DNA of 64,000 nucleotides from Wenyingzhuangia aestuarii (GCF_011927765.1 NZ_JAATJG010000006.1:62001-126000), one strand, 5' to 3'. Numbered from the stretch's first letter, positions 8,723-18,985 are shown. Translations and numbers: made by a program. The notes: generated by a model from the sequence alone, not told the origin.

Positions 8723-8929
8723 ATTTGTGTTATTAATTTTTATTCTTCACTAATTTAATTCTCTACAAATGAAACAGTAACAACCAATTTTACCCTACGC
8801 TATAAAGACATTAAGTTACAACTATTTGCAATTGTTTATAAATATCTTGTTTTCATCCAAAAAAACAAGTCATAACAAGGGTGAAACAATTATTTTAGCT
8901 CGTCCTAAAATAATCTACTTCTAACTTCT

Positions 8930-11905
8930 ATGGCAAACGAAAAAAACTGGTTAAATTATTATAAAAACAGCTTAACGGATAGTGAGAATCTTGCTGTAGA
9001 TATTAGTAGAATTAAAAATTTATACGAAGAAAAAACCTGTTTTATAGGAAATGGAACCCTAAATGCAAAGCACGCAACAGAAATGTTGGATGCAGAAGAA
9101 CGCAGAATTAATAGATTAAAAGGAATCAATAAAAAGGACCATGCTAGCTGGCGAGAAATTACAGAAACTGAAATTTTAATAGCTCCGTTTTATTTAGAGT
9201 TTACCACATCAGAGAGTACTACAAACAACAAACCTGTTAGACCGTTTTGGATTCCAGCCAAAGTAAATAGATCTGGGCAACTATCTGTTTCCAAAGAGTT
9301 ATTTCCACTAGTGGTACGTAATTATTTAGCTCCCATGGCTGATGTACAAAACGATTTTATTTTTTCTTCTACCGATAAAATCATCAATGCCAAAGAAATA
9401 GAAGAACCTATAGCAGAAGATGAAGAAACTCCCGTTCCTTGGGATGAATACTGGGACTATGTAAATGAGGTTTTTAAAAATATTACTTACCGAACCATTC
9501 ATAATTACAGAACAGAAGGTTACCAAACCATACATCAAGTAATGTATTTTGCTACCAGTTCTAAAATTGCTACAGCCAAAAGTATTTTGTTTTTGTATGA
9601 TCATATTTTAGATGAATTAGAGGATTTACCCCTACTTTCTAAAATTATCAACCCTGTAAACAGAGAACGAAAAAATGCCATTACAGACTACGGATTTTTA
9701 GACTACAATCATTTTCATTCAGGTCAAATGTCTAATAAATTTCCGCTTTCTATTAGTCAGCGTAAAACCTTATTGTCTTATTTAACCGCAGAAGAAAATT
9801 CGGTTACAGCCGTTAACGGACCTCCAGGAACAGGAAAAACAACTTTGCTACAAAGTGTAGTTGCTACAGAATTTGTAAAATCTGCCATTTTAGGAGATGA
9901 AGCTCCGGTAATTTTAGCCTGTTCTAGTAACAACCAAGCGGTGACTAATATTATTGATAGTTTTATCAACTCTGAAAGTACGCTTAAAAGTTTATCAGAA
10001 CGATGGATTCCTAACTTTAATGGATATGCTACTTATTTACCTTCCAATTCTAAAAGTTTAAAAACCTTAGAGAACATCAACTTTTTAAAAGGAAACTTGT
10101 TTGGACACGAAGGAACTTTGTGTGATTTAGAAGATGAGCAATATATTTTTGAAGCAGAAACCTACTTTTTTAACAAGTTTAAAGACTACTACGGATTTGA
10201 ATTAGAGTCTTTAGAAGAGGTATGCGATCACTTACAAGAAGAAATTGTATTGATTAACGATGAACTCAATAACGGTACTCGTATTTGTAGTGATTATATT
10301 AGTTCTATTGATCAAATCAATGCTATTTTAATTCATCCTGAAGATAAAATTCAAAAAGACAAAATTCAGATTTCTAAATTAAAAGAATGGAGAGATCAAA
10401 TGAAAACCTTAAAGTCTGGAGCTAAAAAAGCCAACTTTATAGAGCTAGTAGCCACTATTTTTTGTAGCAATATACAAGCTACAAATCTTGCCGATTATAC
10501 TTTTAAAATAGATGCTACAATACTATCTGACGAAGGAAAAGCACTTGAATTTATCAAAAACTGTTTGGCCAATTTAAATGTAGCCTTACAATCTAACATT
10601 AAGCTAAACAACTGGAAATTAAAAAACAACATCAAAGGATATCCTTTTGTGTCGGAAGCACAAATGTGGGATTTTGAATATCAAAAACTAAAATCTACCC
10701 ACAAAACACATCAATATTTTTACGATGAATTAGATGTGAGTTTAAGACACAAAGCCTTTTTATTAGCCACTCACTATTGGGAAGCAAGGTGGTTAGAAGC
10801 TACCTATGATGCCCTAGAAAACGAAACAGAAAAAGGAACTGGAGAAAAAGTGATTAGTGCCAAATGGAAACGTAGGGCTATGTTAACACCGTGTTTTGTA
10901 GCTACCTTTTACATGGCACCCCCTCATTTTGTGTACAGTCAATTTCAGGGAGAAAACGCAGCAGGAAAACCTATTTTTGAATATTTACCGCTTTTTAATT
11001 TTATTGATTTATTAATTATTGATGAAGCTGGACAAGTAACACCAGAAGTAAGTATTCCGTTATTTTCTTTGGCTAAAAAAGCCATTGTGGTAGGCGATTT
11101 ACAACAAATAGAACCCATTTGGTCTATTCCCCTTAAAATTGATCAGGGAAATTTAGCCAATCAAAACATTATTTCTAACTACGAACAAACTGATATTTTA
11201 AAAGAATTAGGATTTTTATCTTCCAATGGAAGTATTATGAAAATGGCTCAGAATGCTTGTGAGTTTGAAACTTTATTACCTACAGGAAATCAACCAGGAA
11301 TGGTTTTATTAGAACACCGTAGGTGTAATGATGAGATTATTGGATTTTGTAACGAATTGGCTTATGGGGGAATTTTAAAACCTATGAAAGGAATTGCTTC
11401 TGAGGATCAAATTTTTCCATCTATGTTGGCTTATCATATAGAAGGAGTTAGTGAACGCAGGTACAATAGTCGTTGTAATTTAAATGAAGTTCATGCCATT
11501 ATTAAATGGTTACGTCAGCACGAAGAGGCCATTCAAGAAGCTTACCAAGTAACTTCTGTAGAAAAAGTTTTGGGTATTATTACTCCATTTGCTAGTCAAA
11601 AAACAGAACTATCTAAAGCCTTAATGGAAGCTGGTTATAAAATTAACGACATTAAACTAGGAACTGTACATGCTTTGCAAGGAGCAGAAAGAGATATTGT
11701 TTTGTTTAGCTCTGTATATAGTAATTTAGATGAAGGAACTTTATTTTTTGACAAAGACAATAAACCTAACATGTTAAACGTTGCCGTTTCTAGAGCCAAA
11801 GACAGCTTTATTTTATTTGGAGACACACGTGTGTTTGATGAAAGTAAACAAACTCCCTCTGGAGTCTTAAAAAAACATTTAAGTGTTTTAGAAATGGTTA
11901 CTTAA
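8930..11905 (+). CDS. Large superfamily-1 (Upf1-like) helicase
   Basis: Cytoplasmic protein of 991 residues. Walker A is GPPGTGKTTLL near 297-304, motif II is IIDEAGQ near 698-701, and motif III is VVGDLQQIEP. The C-terminal motifs are GTVHALQGAERD (about 911) and NVAVSRAKD (about 950), as in the DNA2/Upf1 branch of SF1. About 400 residues separate motifs I and II, including a helical insertion (about 400-620). The N-terminal 280 residues have no recognised domain. It stands alone, with no nuclease, methylase or other defence gene beside it. It could act in RNA or DNA metabolism or in defence; sequence alone does not decide. Confidence 0.85.
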   Translation: MANEKNWLNYYKNSLTDSENLAVDISRIKNLYEEKTCFIGNGTLNAKHATEMLDAEERRINRLKGINKKDHASWREITETEILIAPFYLEFTTSESTTNNKPVRPFWIPAKVNRSGQLSVSKELFPLVVRNYLAPMADVQNDFIFSSTDKIINAKEIEEPIAEDEETPVPWDEYWDYVNEVFKNITYRTIHNYRTEGYQTIHQVMYFATSSKIATAKSILFLYDHILDELEDLPLLSKIINPVNRERKNAITDYGFLDYNHFHSGQMSNKFPLSISQRKTLLSYLTAEENSVTAVNGPPGTGKTTLLQSVVATEFVKSAILGDEAPVILACSSNNQAVTNIIDSFINSESTLKSLSERWIPNFNGYATYLPSNSKSLKTLENINFLKGNLFGHEGTLCDLEDEQYIFEAETYFFNKFKDYYGFELESLEEVCDHLQEEIVLINDELNNGTRICSDYISSIDQINAILIHPEDKIQKDKIQISKLKEWRDQMKTLKSGAKKANFIELVATIFCSNIQATNLADYTFKIDATILSDEGKALEFIKNCLANLNVALQSNIKLNNWKLKNNIKGYPFVSEAQMWDFEYQKLKSTHKTHQYFYDELDVSLRHKAFLLATHYWEARWLEATYDALENETEKGTGEKVISAKWKRRAMLTPCFVATFYMAPPHFVYSQFQGENAAGKPIFEYLPLFNFIDLLIIDEAGQVTPEVSIPLFSLAKKAIVVGDLQQIEPIWSIPLKIDQGNLANQNIISNYEQTDILKELGFLSSNGSIMKMAQNACEFETLLPTGNQPGMVLLEHRRCNDEIIGFCNELAYGGILKPMKGIASEDQIFPSMLAYHIEGVSERRYNSRCNLNEVHAIIKWLRQHEEAIQEAYQVTSVEKVLGIITPFASQKTELSKALMEAGYKINDIKLGTVHALQGAERDIVLFSSVYSNLDEGTLFFDKDNKPNMLNVAVSRAKDSFILFGDTRVFDESKQTPSGVLKKHLSVLEMVT

Positions 11906-11915
11906 CAAGAAAAAC

Positions 11916-11940
11916 CCCGTTCAATAAAGTATTGAACGGG
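11916..11940. terminator. Bidirectional terminator between helicase and susD
   Basis: CCCGTTCAAT (11916-11925) pairs exactly with ATTGAACGGG (11931-11940) around a 5-base loop, with A-rich sequence before and ATTTAAAATT after. It lies between convergent genes. Confidence 0.85.
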
Positions 11941-11986
11941 ATTTAAAATTAACTAAACTAAAAACTATAACTCTTTTTTATTAATA

Positions 11987-13486
11987 CTACCAATTAGAAT
12001 TCGTATTTAATTCATTTTGAGGAATTGGATAATATTCATGTTTTGAGATATTAAAAAATTCTTTTCCGACTTTATCGCTATTTGAGATTTCTTGCTCTAA
12101 CAATCCCCATCTTTTTAAGTCATAAAACCTATGTCCTTCTCTAAAGAACTCTATCATTCTTTGATGTCTAATTTCCTCTAACATTTCTGATTTTATTTTA
12201 CCTATACTCAAAGGAGCTAAATTTGCTCTATTTCTAATTCTATCAATTAACGGATAAGCCTCTGATATTTTATCTTGCATAATTAAAGCTTCAGCTTGCA
12301 TTAATAAGATATCCGAAAAACGTAATATTTTTTCATTAATTTCAGAAATTTTAATTCCCTCATTATCATCTCTCCAGTTTTGATATTTTTTAATCATAGA
12401 ATTAAATCCAAACTGCAAAGTATACTCCGAAAAAGGCTTGTTATAAAAAACAGCTCCTGGATAATTCCACATAATAGAAGCATACATTCTAGGGTCAAAA
12501 TCATTGGTTGTTGTTTTTTCTTTTTGAAATTCATTAAATATTTTATTCGTTGGAAAACCTTCGAACCAACCACCAACTTCAGCAGGAGCAAAGAATTGAC
12601 CATTTACATTTCCTTGAGACTCATTTGCGTTTTCAGTTTGACCAATATTTGTACCTCCAACATTTTGAAATTGAATTTCAAATAACGATTCTTTATTATT
12701 ATCATGTTCTTTCAAAAAATTATCTTCATAATTAGACAATAAATCATAGCTATAAGGAGCTTTGGAAGTTCCTGTAGCATCAATTAAAATAGAAAACTCA
12801 GTTTCGGCTTGATCCCATTTTTCTTGATATAAATAAGCTTTCCCTAAAAAGCCTATAGCAGCTCCTTTGGTTGCTCTTCCTACCCATTCGCTAGAATAAG
12901 ATACTGGTAAAAATTCTTTGGCCTCTTTAAGGTCATCTTCAATTAGTTTCCAAACCTCTTCTTCTGAAGAATGTGTCTTAAAATACTCCTCTTTAGATTT
13001 AGGAACCTCAGTAACAATAGCTACATCTCCAAAATTAATTACTAAATAAAAATAATTTAAGGCTCTTAAAAATTTAGCTTCTGCTATAAATATATTTTTT
13101 TGAGTTTCAGTTAACTCAGCATTAGGTGTATATTCAATTACTTGATTGGCTCTGAAAATACCTGTATAAAAACCTTCAAAAATTTTTGAAACATTTACAT
13201 TTGTAGATGCATTATTGAATGTTGATAATTTATAAAAATCAGCAACATCATTTCTAATATAAAAATCATCTCCTCTTCCATTTGCTATAGGGATACCTGT
13301 ATTATTATAATACCCTGTCTTTTTACTTTTAAATGTTTTATAAGTTGCCGCCAACCCCATTAATATATCATTTTCATTTTTCCAGTAGTTTTCTTGGGTG
13401 ATTACATTCGGGTTAATTTGTTCTAATTCGTTTGTACATGCATTTAACAGAGTTACAAGCATGAATATATATATGTAATTTTTCAT
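11987..13486 (-). CDS. SusD/RagB family glycan-binding lipoprotein (unit 1)
   Basis: Outer-membrane lipoprotein of 499 residues with the lipobox TLLNAC (Cys17). The start of the mature part (NPNVITQENYWKNENDI) and the family blocks FLRALNYFYLVINFGDV and IRHQRMIEFFREGHRFYDLKRWG are typical of SusD. SusD caps the SusC channel and binds oligosaccharide or another nutrient at the cell surface. It is 16 bases downstream of its SusC partner and closes the operon; no enzyme gene follows. The substrate is unknown. Confidence 0.95.
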   Translation of the reverse strand: MKNYIYIFMLVTLLNACTNELEQINPNVITQENYWKNENDILMGLAATYKTFKSKKTGYYNNTGIPIANGRGDDFYIRNDVADFYKLSTFNNASTNVNVSKIFEGFYTGIFRANQVIEYTPNAELTETQKNIFIAEAKFLRALNYFYLVINFGDVAIVTEVPKSKEEYFKTHSSEEEVWKLIEDDLKEAKEFLPVSYSSEWVGRATKGAAIGFLGKAYLYQEKWDQAETEFSILIDATGTSKAPYSYDLLSNYEDNFLKEHDNNKESLFEIQFQNVGGTNIGQTENANESQGNVNGQFFAPAEVGGWFEGFPTNKIFNEFQKEKTTTNDFDPRMYASIMWNYPGAVFYNKPFSEYTLQFGFNSMIKKYQNWRDDNEGIKISEINEKILRFSDILLMQAEALIMQDKISEAYPLIDRIRNRANLAPLSIGKIKSEMLEEIRHQRMIEFFREGHRFYDLKRWGLLEQEISNSDKVGKEFFNISKHEYYPIPQNELNTNSNW

Positions 13487-13502
13487 TTGTATTTCTTTTA
13501 AA

Positions 13503-16500
13503 TTAAAATGTTAATTGAATTCCTGTTAAAAAAGTACTAGACAGGGGATAAGCTAAGGAACCAAAATCTACACCTCTACTTAAAATAGAACCATTACTTC
13601 CTAAATCTGGATTAAATCCTTTGTACTTTGTAATAGTGAACAAATTATCTGCACTAACGTAAAGTCTTAAATTAGTTAAACCTACCTGCTTTAATAATGG
13701 TTTTGAAAAACTATATCCTAATTGAAATGTTTTAAACCTTAAATAAGAACCGTCCTCTAAGAATCTACTAGAGGTTTGATCATTTCTATTAGGATCATTA
13801 ATTACAGCTCTAGGCATACTAGTATTCGTATTTGTAGGAGTCCATGCATTTAATGTTGACGATGCATAATTATATTCAGCATCCATCCCTTCTAAATCTT
13901 GTCTTAATCCATTGTAAATTTTATTCCCATGAGTTCCTTGAAAATACAATCTCATATCAAAACCTCTCCATTCAAAATTACCACCAAAACCAAATGTAAA
14001 ATCAGGAGTAGGACTTCCTAAATACTGTCTATCATTCTGATCTATTTTACCATCATTATTATAATCTATAAACCTCACATCACCTGGTTGAGCATTGGGT
14101 TGAATTAAATTCCCATTTTTTGTGTAATCATCTATTTCTTGTTGTGTTTGAAACAATCCGTCTTCTTTAATTAAGTAAAAAGCTCCTACAGGACCACCAG
14201 CTTGTGTTATTGTTGTTAACGCATCATGTATTGTTGCAGTTCCTCCAAAAATTTGCTGAGAACCAGTACCCAAACTATTTACATTATTTTTAATAGCTGT
14301 AATACTACCTGTTAACTCATAATTAAAATCCTTAATTGAATTGCTATATGAAGCTGAAAATTCAAAACCTTTATTTGAGATTTCTCCTGCATTTACATAA
14401 GGACTATTTCCACTAGCCCCTGTAGATAAAGGAATTGGTACTTGTAAAATAATATCAGAATTTTTCTTGATAAAATAATCCGCTATTATTTTTAATTTAT
14501 TATCAAAGAAACCTAAATCCGTACCAAAATTTAATGTTTTTGATACTTCCCATTTGATATCTGGAGATGCAAAAGCAGTTTGAATTGCACCTGACCATAA
14601 ATTCTGATTTTGTCCTGAGACATAATTTGTATTTAAGTTAATTGTAGAATTATATCTATAATTACTAAAGTTTTGACTTCCTAAAACCCCATAACTAACA
14701 CGTAATCTAGCGCTATTCATCGTAGCATTTTTGTTGTAAAAGTCTTCACTTGAAATATTCCAAGCTGCTGACAAAGAGGGAAAATATCCATATCGATTAT
14801 TTTTTCCAAACCTAGACGACCCATCTCTCCTTAAAATCCCTGTCAATACATATTTGTTATCATATGTATACATCATTCTTCCAAAATAAGAAATCAACAC
14901 ATTTTCACTTGCATTACTTCCTGTCTGGATATTTGTTGTACCAGCATCTAAAACTTTTATTCCTTCAGGCATACCACTTTTACTTCCTGTTAAAGTTCTA
15001 TATTTTGTCGCCTGATAACTATACCCTAACAATGTTTTTAAACTACTTTTACCAAACTTTGTATCATAAGTTAATGTATGCTCTAATAAGGTTGTATTTG
15101 TTTCATTTCTAGACTCTGTTAAATCAGCGTTTAAATTTGTGAAAAAGGTACCTATTTCATAAGCAGGAGTATAATACATATTATATGTGTTATTATTTGT
15201 ATACCCTAGATTAAATTTATAGGTCAATCCTTTTGTTATAGAGGCTTTCAAATAAGCATTTATCACTGTTCTTTTTTCATTATCTTGTGGTTTTATTAAA
15301 TTTGATTGCGCTACTGGGTTTATAACAGTTACCACTGGTCCATATGCACCTGCATAACCTCCAACTGCATTTGCATCGTAAATATCAAAAACAGGAATCA
15401 TTTTAGCCGCAGAACCTGCAGAGTTTCCTCCTTGTCCTTGTCCCCAACCACTTAAAATTCCATTTGTAGTTCCATTAGATAAAAGAACTGTTTCTCCTAT
15501 GGTAAAACGTCCCTTTTTTATCTCTGACTTTAACCTTAAATTTAACCTATTATAATCTGTATTTATTACAATTCCCTTCTGAGACAAATATCCACCCGAT
15601 AAACTGTATGTATAATTATCTCCTCCACCACTAATATTTAAGTTGTAGTTTTGTGTAGGAGCTATTCTATAAATTTCATTTTGCCAATCAGTCCCTTTTC
15701 CTAAAGATGTTGGATTCTGTGCTAAATTTAATCTAGGTAAACCAGCATTATCATGAGCTGCATTACTTACATTGGCCCATTGTTCTGCATTTAAAACATC
15801 TAATTTTTTTGTGATTTTTTGAATACCACTATAAGCACTTACACTTACTTTTGTTTCTCCTTTTTTCCCTGATTTTGTTTTTATAATCACCACTCCATTA
15901 GCTGCTCTAGAACCATAAATAGCTGCTGCGGAAGCATCTTTTAAAATATTCATTGAGGCGATATCAGTTGGGGCTATATTATTTATATCTGAAACCTGTA
16001 CTCCATCTACGATATACAATGGATCGTTATTCCCTAGAGATCCAGTTCCTCTAATTAAAATTCTAACTCCTGATCCTGGATTTCCTCCCGCAGATTCTAC
16101 CTGAACCCCTGCTACTTTACCTTGTAATGATTTTGTTATCGTATTAGCACCTTGACTTACAACGTCGTCTGCTTTAATAGTCGCTACAGCTCCTGTTACT
16201 TCATGTCTACTCTCTTTTCCATATCCTACCATTACTACGGCATCTAATTCACTAACATCTTGTTCTAAAACAACATCTATGTTTGTTTTTCCGTTTAAAG
16301 CTACTTCTTTGTCTTTGTAACCTACATAAGAAAACATTAAAGTAATATTCTTGTTAGCTACAGCAAGTGTATAGTTTCCATCAAAGTCAGTAATCGTACC
16401 TTTTGTAGTTCCTTTTACTACTACGTTAGCTCCAGGTATGGGCATTCCAAGTTCATCGCTAACCACACCTTTTACTAAAACTTGCTGTTGTATTACCTTT

Positions 16501-16874
16501 ACAGCTTGTGGTTTATTTTTGGTTAATACAATTTGCTCTTCTAATATTTTATAATGAATATCGGTATTTGTAAATAGTTTTATTAGTACACTCTCAACTA
16601 CCTCATCATAAGCAAACATAGTTACTTTATGATTTAGGTTTATTTCTTCTTTGCTATAAAAGAAACTGTATTCTGTATCCTTTTCTATTTTTTCTATTAC
16701 CTGTAAGATGGTAGCAGACTCCTCCTCTATGGTAATTTTCTTAGTTTGAGAAAATCCTGTTTTGGCTTGTATCTGAAAAACACTTACTAGTAAAAATAGA
16801 AGGGAAAATTTCATTTTTAAATCAAATTTTAAAAAGGCACAGCGATGCCCATATAAATTGTCGTTTTTTTTCAT
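13503..16874 (-). CDS. SusC/RagA TonB-dependent transporter with STN domain (unit 1)
   Basis: Outer-membrane transporter of 1123 residues. In order: an N-terminal leader carrying LKFDLKMK before the signal sequence (about 22-42), an STN signalling domain (about 45-125), a carboxypeptidase-like beta-sandwich (about 130-215), a TonB plug (VVMVGYGK onward, with the family motif DGVQVSDINNIAPTDIASM) and a 22-strand barrel ending in the terminal aromatic residue. The STN domain passes the substrate signal to the FecR protein encoded upstream, which controls the sigma factor. It works with the SusD that follows. Confidence 0.95.
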   Translation of the reverse strand: MKKNDNLYGHRCAFLKFDLKMKFSLLFLLVSVFQIQAKTGFSQTKKITIEEESATILQVIEKIEKDTEYSFFYSKEEINLNHKVTMFAYDEVVESVLIKLFTNTDIHYKILEEQIVLTKNKPQAVKVIQQQVLVKGVVSDELGMPIPGANVVVKGTTKGTITDFDGNYTLAVANKNITLMFSYVGYKDKEVALNGKTNIDVVLEQDVSELDAVVMVGYGKESRHEVTGAVATIKADDVVSQGANTITKSLQGKVAGVQVESAGGNPGSGVRILIRGTGSLGNNDPLYIVDGVQVSDINNIAPTDIASMNILKDASAAAIYGSRAANGVVIIKTKSGKKGETKVSVSAYSGIQKITKKLDVLNAEQWANVSNAAHDNAGLPRLNLAQNPTSLGKGTDWQNEIYRIAPTQNYNLNISGGGDNYTYSLSGGYLSQKGIVINTDYNRLNLRLKSEIKKGRFTIGETVLLSNGTTNGILSGWGQGQGGNSAGSAAKMIPVFDIYDANAVGGYAGAYGPVVTVINPVAQSNLIKPQDNEKRTVINAYLKASITKGLTYKFNLGYTNNNTYNMYYTPAYEIGTFFTNLNADLTESRNETNTTLLEHTLTYDTKFGKSSLKTLLGYSYQATKYRTLTGSKSGMPEGIKVLDAGTTNIQTGSNASENVLISYFGRMMYTYDNKYVLTGILRRDGSSRFGKNNRYGYFPSLSAAWNISSEDFYNKNATMNSARLRVSYGVLGSQNFSNYRYNSTINLNTNYVSGQNQNLWSGAIQTAFASPDIKWEVSKTLNFGTDLGFFDNKLKIIADYFIKKNSDIILQVPIPLSTGASGNSPYVNAGEISNKGFEFSASYSNSIKDFNYELTGSITAIKNNVNSLGTGSQQIFGGTATIHDALTTITQAGGPVGAFYLIKEDGLFQTQQEIDDYTKNGNLIQPNAQPGDVRFIDYNNDGKIDQNDRQYLGSPTPDFTFGFGGNFEWRGFDMRLYFQGTHGNKIYNGLRQDLEGMDAEYNYASSTLNAWTPTNTNTSMPRAVINDPNRNDQTSSRFLEDGSYLRFKTFQLGYSFSKPLLKQVGLTNLRLYVSADNLFTITKYKGFNPDLGSNGSILSRGVDFGSLAYPLSSTFLTGIQLTF

Positions 16875-16920
16875 AATTTTGAATGATTTTTGTTTTTAAT
16901 CGGACTTAAATCTTTTACCA

Positions 16921-16946
16921 TCGGAAGATGTTGGCCCATCTTCCGA
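16921..16946 (-). promoter_or_regulatory. Conserved hairpin between fecR and susC (unit 1)
   Basis: TCGGAAGATG (16921-16930) pairs exactly with CATCTTCCGA (16937-16946) around a 6-base loop, 47 bases before the SusC start. There is no U-run after it on the minus strand, so it is not a standard terminator. The same element with a compensatory change is found in unit 2 at 33961-33988. Confidence 0.6.
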
Positions 16947-16997
16947 TTCTTTATCATTTCTTACGGACTCATATAATTGTTTTTTGGTTAGTTGTTT

Positions 16998-18194
16998 TTA
17001 CTTGGTTATAGTTACTTCCTCTTTTTCTATTTTGTAATTAAATTGTGTATGTGCTCTAAAAACATCTAAAACAACATGTAAAGGTTCGTTCTTAAAAAAA
17101 CCTGTAAACTTCTTAGTATTTAACTTGCTGAATTGGTTGTCTATGTTTACGTTGTATTTTCTTTCTAATCTTTTTATAATCACTTCAAAAGAATCATCTA
17201 TAAACACTAGTTTGTCTTCTGTCCATGCAGTGTATTTTAAAACATCAATCTTAGCAACTCCTATTTCTTTATTTTTATACAAAGCTTTAAACCCAGGTTT
17301 AATTAGTATTGGATGATTTGCATCTCCTTCTTTTACTTTGTAAACTCCTACACTACCTTCTACCAGAACTGTTTCTGTTTTCTGTTCGTTTGCATAACAA
17401 GAAACATTAAACTTTGTTCCATAAACACGTGTGTTCATTTTATTGGTTACTACTGTAAATGCATTGTGTTTATCTTTGGCTACTTCAAAAAAGGCCTCTC
17501 CTTCTAAATACACATTTCTAGGAGTGTCTTTTAAAAATCTTACAGGATATTTTAATTGGCTTCCAGAATTCAAAAGAACTTTTGATCCATCTGACAATTC
17601 AACTTCAAAGATTTTTCCATAAGGAACTGTAATTTTATTGTAAACAAGTTTGCTAGAAATCTTTTTAGAATTTTTATAGGAAATTTTCTTTTTGTTGCTT
17701 GCAACAGCACTGGTTTTACTTTCTATAATTTCGGAGGTGGTGTCTTCTAAATAAACAATACTACCATCTTCTAACTCCAAACTAATTTTATTATGAGCTA
17801 CTATTTTTGATGAATTTTTTATTGAAAAAGGAGCAAAATAATAAGTGGTATACCCTAGTGTGAACAAGCCTATAAATACAGCAGCAACCTTTAGTAAAAA
17901 CCAGCTTTGAGCTTTATTAGATTTCTTCTTAAAATTATGTTCTACGTTCTTAAGATCTCTTTTTACAATAATATTTCTCCAAATAGCATCAAAATCTTCT
18001 TTAGACAACGTATCCTCATCACGATCTAACAACAAAACCAGTTTGCGAGCTTTTGCAATGGTTTCTTTTTTGTTTGGGTGCTCTGCTAACCAATCTGTCC
18101 AAAACTTATCTGCCATCGCATTTTGCTCAAACACCCAAGTTTGAAAATATGGATCACTAGCAAAATCTTCAATTGAATAATTATTGTATTTCAT
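16998..18194 (-). CDS. FecR family anti-sigma factor (unit 1)
   Basis: Inner-membrane protein of 398 residues. A cytoplasmic N-terminal part (about 1-95) binds the sigma factor; one transmembrane segment follows (WFLLKVAAVFIGLFTLGY, about 97-115). The periplasmic part carries the FecR domain, with family blocks TVPYGKIFEVELSDGSKVLLN and FLKDTPRNVYLEGEAFFEV, and the C-terminal domain ending FRAHTQFNYKIEKEEVTITK. It relays the signal from the SusC STN domain to the sigma factor. It sits between the sigma gene and susC. Confidence 0.93.
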   Translation of the reverse strand: MKYNNYSIEDFASDPYFQTWVFEQNAMADKFWTDWLAEHPNKKETIAKARKLVLLLDRDEDTLSKEDFDAIWRNIIVKRDLKNVEHNFKKKSNKAQSWFLLKVAAVFIGLFTLGYTTYYFAPFSIKNSSKIVAHNKISLELEDGSIVYLEDTTSEIIESKTSAVASNKKKISYKNSKKISSKLVYNKITVPYGKIFEVELSDGSKVLLNSGSQLKYPVRFLKDTPRNVYLEGEAFFEVAKDKHNAFTVVTNKMNTRVYGTKFNVSCYANEQKTETVLVEGSVGVYKVKEGDANHPILIKPGFKALYKNKEIGVAKIDVLKYTAWTEDKLVFIDDSFEVIIKRLERKYNVNIDNQFSKLNTKKFTGFFKNEPLHVVLDVFRAHTQFNYKIEKEEVTITK

Positions 18195-18258
18195 TATAAT
18201 GGATGGAATATTAAGGTCCGTATATTAGTATAGAGCCTAGAATTTAAATTTTACTCAT

Positions 18259-18293
18259 AAAAAAAGTGATTTTTTTATTAAAAAATCACTTTT
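18259..18293 (-). terminator. Hairpin between sigma factor and fecR (unit 1)
   Basis: AAAAGTGATTTTTT and AAAAAATCACTTT form a long A/T-rich stem with GTGA/TCAC at its base. It lies in the 149-base gap after the sigma gene. It may be a terminator that separates sigma from fecR expression, or a partial attenuator. Confidence 0.6.
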
Positions 18294-18343
18294 ACTGGTT
18301 TTACACCCATATAATCACAAACAAAAACTACTATTATTACGTT

Positions 18344-18985
18344 TTACATTTTAAATAAAATCAATAATAGTATCAAAACATCTTTCAGTGTTTTTAAGGT
18401 TCTTGACAATAAATTATAAGCTTGCTTTTTATCTAAAGACATAATATCCATAATTTCTTCGTAGCTAAGACGAGCATAAAATTTTAGATATACAATTTCT
18501 CTTTGTTTGGGTTTTAAATTATCTAAACCTTTTTTTAAGGATTTTAACTCAACATCTAATTGTTGTTTTTCTATCAAACTAAATTCAATAGATTCTAATT
18601 CATCCTTAAGCGTATCAACACTTTCGTTAGAATTGTGCGTTTTTTTATGCTTAATCTGTTGTTTGATTAGCTTACGTCTTAGACTTGTATACAGGTAAGA
18701 TTTAATGGAATTTACTTCGGATAGTTTTTCTTTACGATCCCATAATTCAATAAAAAGATCTTGAATTGCATCTTTTACTAGGTTTTTATCATACACTACT
18801 TTTAAACCATATCTATAAAGTTTGTCTACATTTTCTTTATAAATTTTAGCAAAAGCAATTTCGCTTCCTAACTGAAACTCTTTCCACAGAGCAATATCAT
18901 TGTCAACTTGATATACTATTTCTTTACGCTTTGTTTTTGGAAAAGAGACCTCTTCAAACTCGGTAAGATTACTTAAATTTTTCAT
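18344..18985 (-). CDS. ECF RNA polymerase sigma factor (unit 1)
   Basis: Sigma-70 family ECF factor of 213 residues. Region 2 is visible as LYRYGLKVVYDKNLVKDAIQDLFIELWDRKE, and region 4 as LKPKQREIVYLKFYARLSYEEIMDIMSLDKKQAYNLLSRTLK, split in family style. The frame extends 21 hydrophobic residues further up, but the ATG at 18985 (MKNLSNLTEFEE) gives a normal sigma N-terminus and is preferred. It heads the sigma/FecR/SusC/SusD unit and presumably drives susCD transcription when FecR releases it. Confidence 0.92.
   Translation of the reverse strand: MKNLSNLTEFEEVSFPKTKRKEIVYQVDNDIALWKEFQLGSEIAFAKIYKENVDKLYRYGLKVVYDKNLVKDAIQDLFIELWDRKEKLSEVNSIKSYLYTSLRRKLIKQQIKHKKTHNSNESVDTLKDELESIEFSLIEKQQLDVELKSLKKGLDNLKPKQREIVYLKFYARLSYEEIMDIMSLDKKQAYNLLSRTLKTLKDVLILLLILFKM

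Noticed and set aside
8930-11905. Defence island around the SF1 helicase
   Set aside because: Neighbours are a YHYH lipoprotein and a Sus unit; no nuclease, methylase, toxin or other defence gene is visible.
16921-16946. Reading the fecR-susC hairpins as ordinary terminators
   Set aside because: There is no U-run after the stem on the transcribed strand in either unit, and the genes behave as one functional unit.
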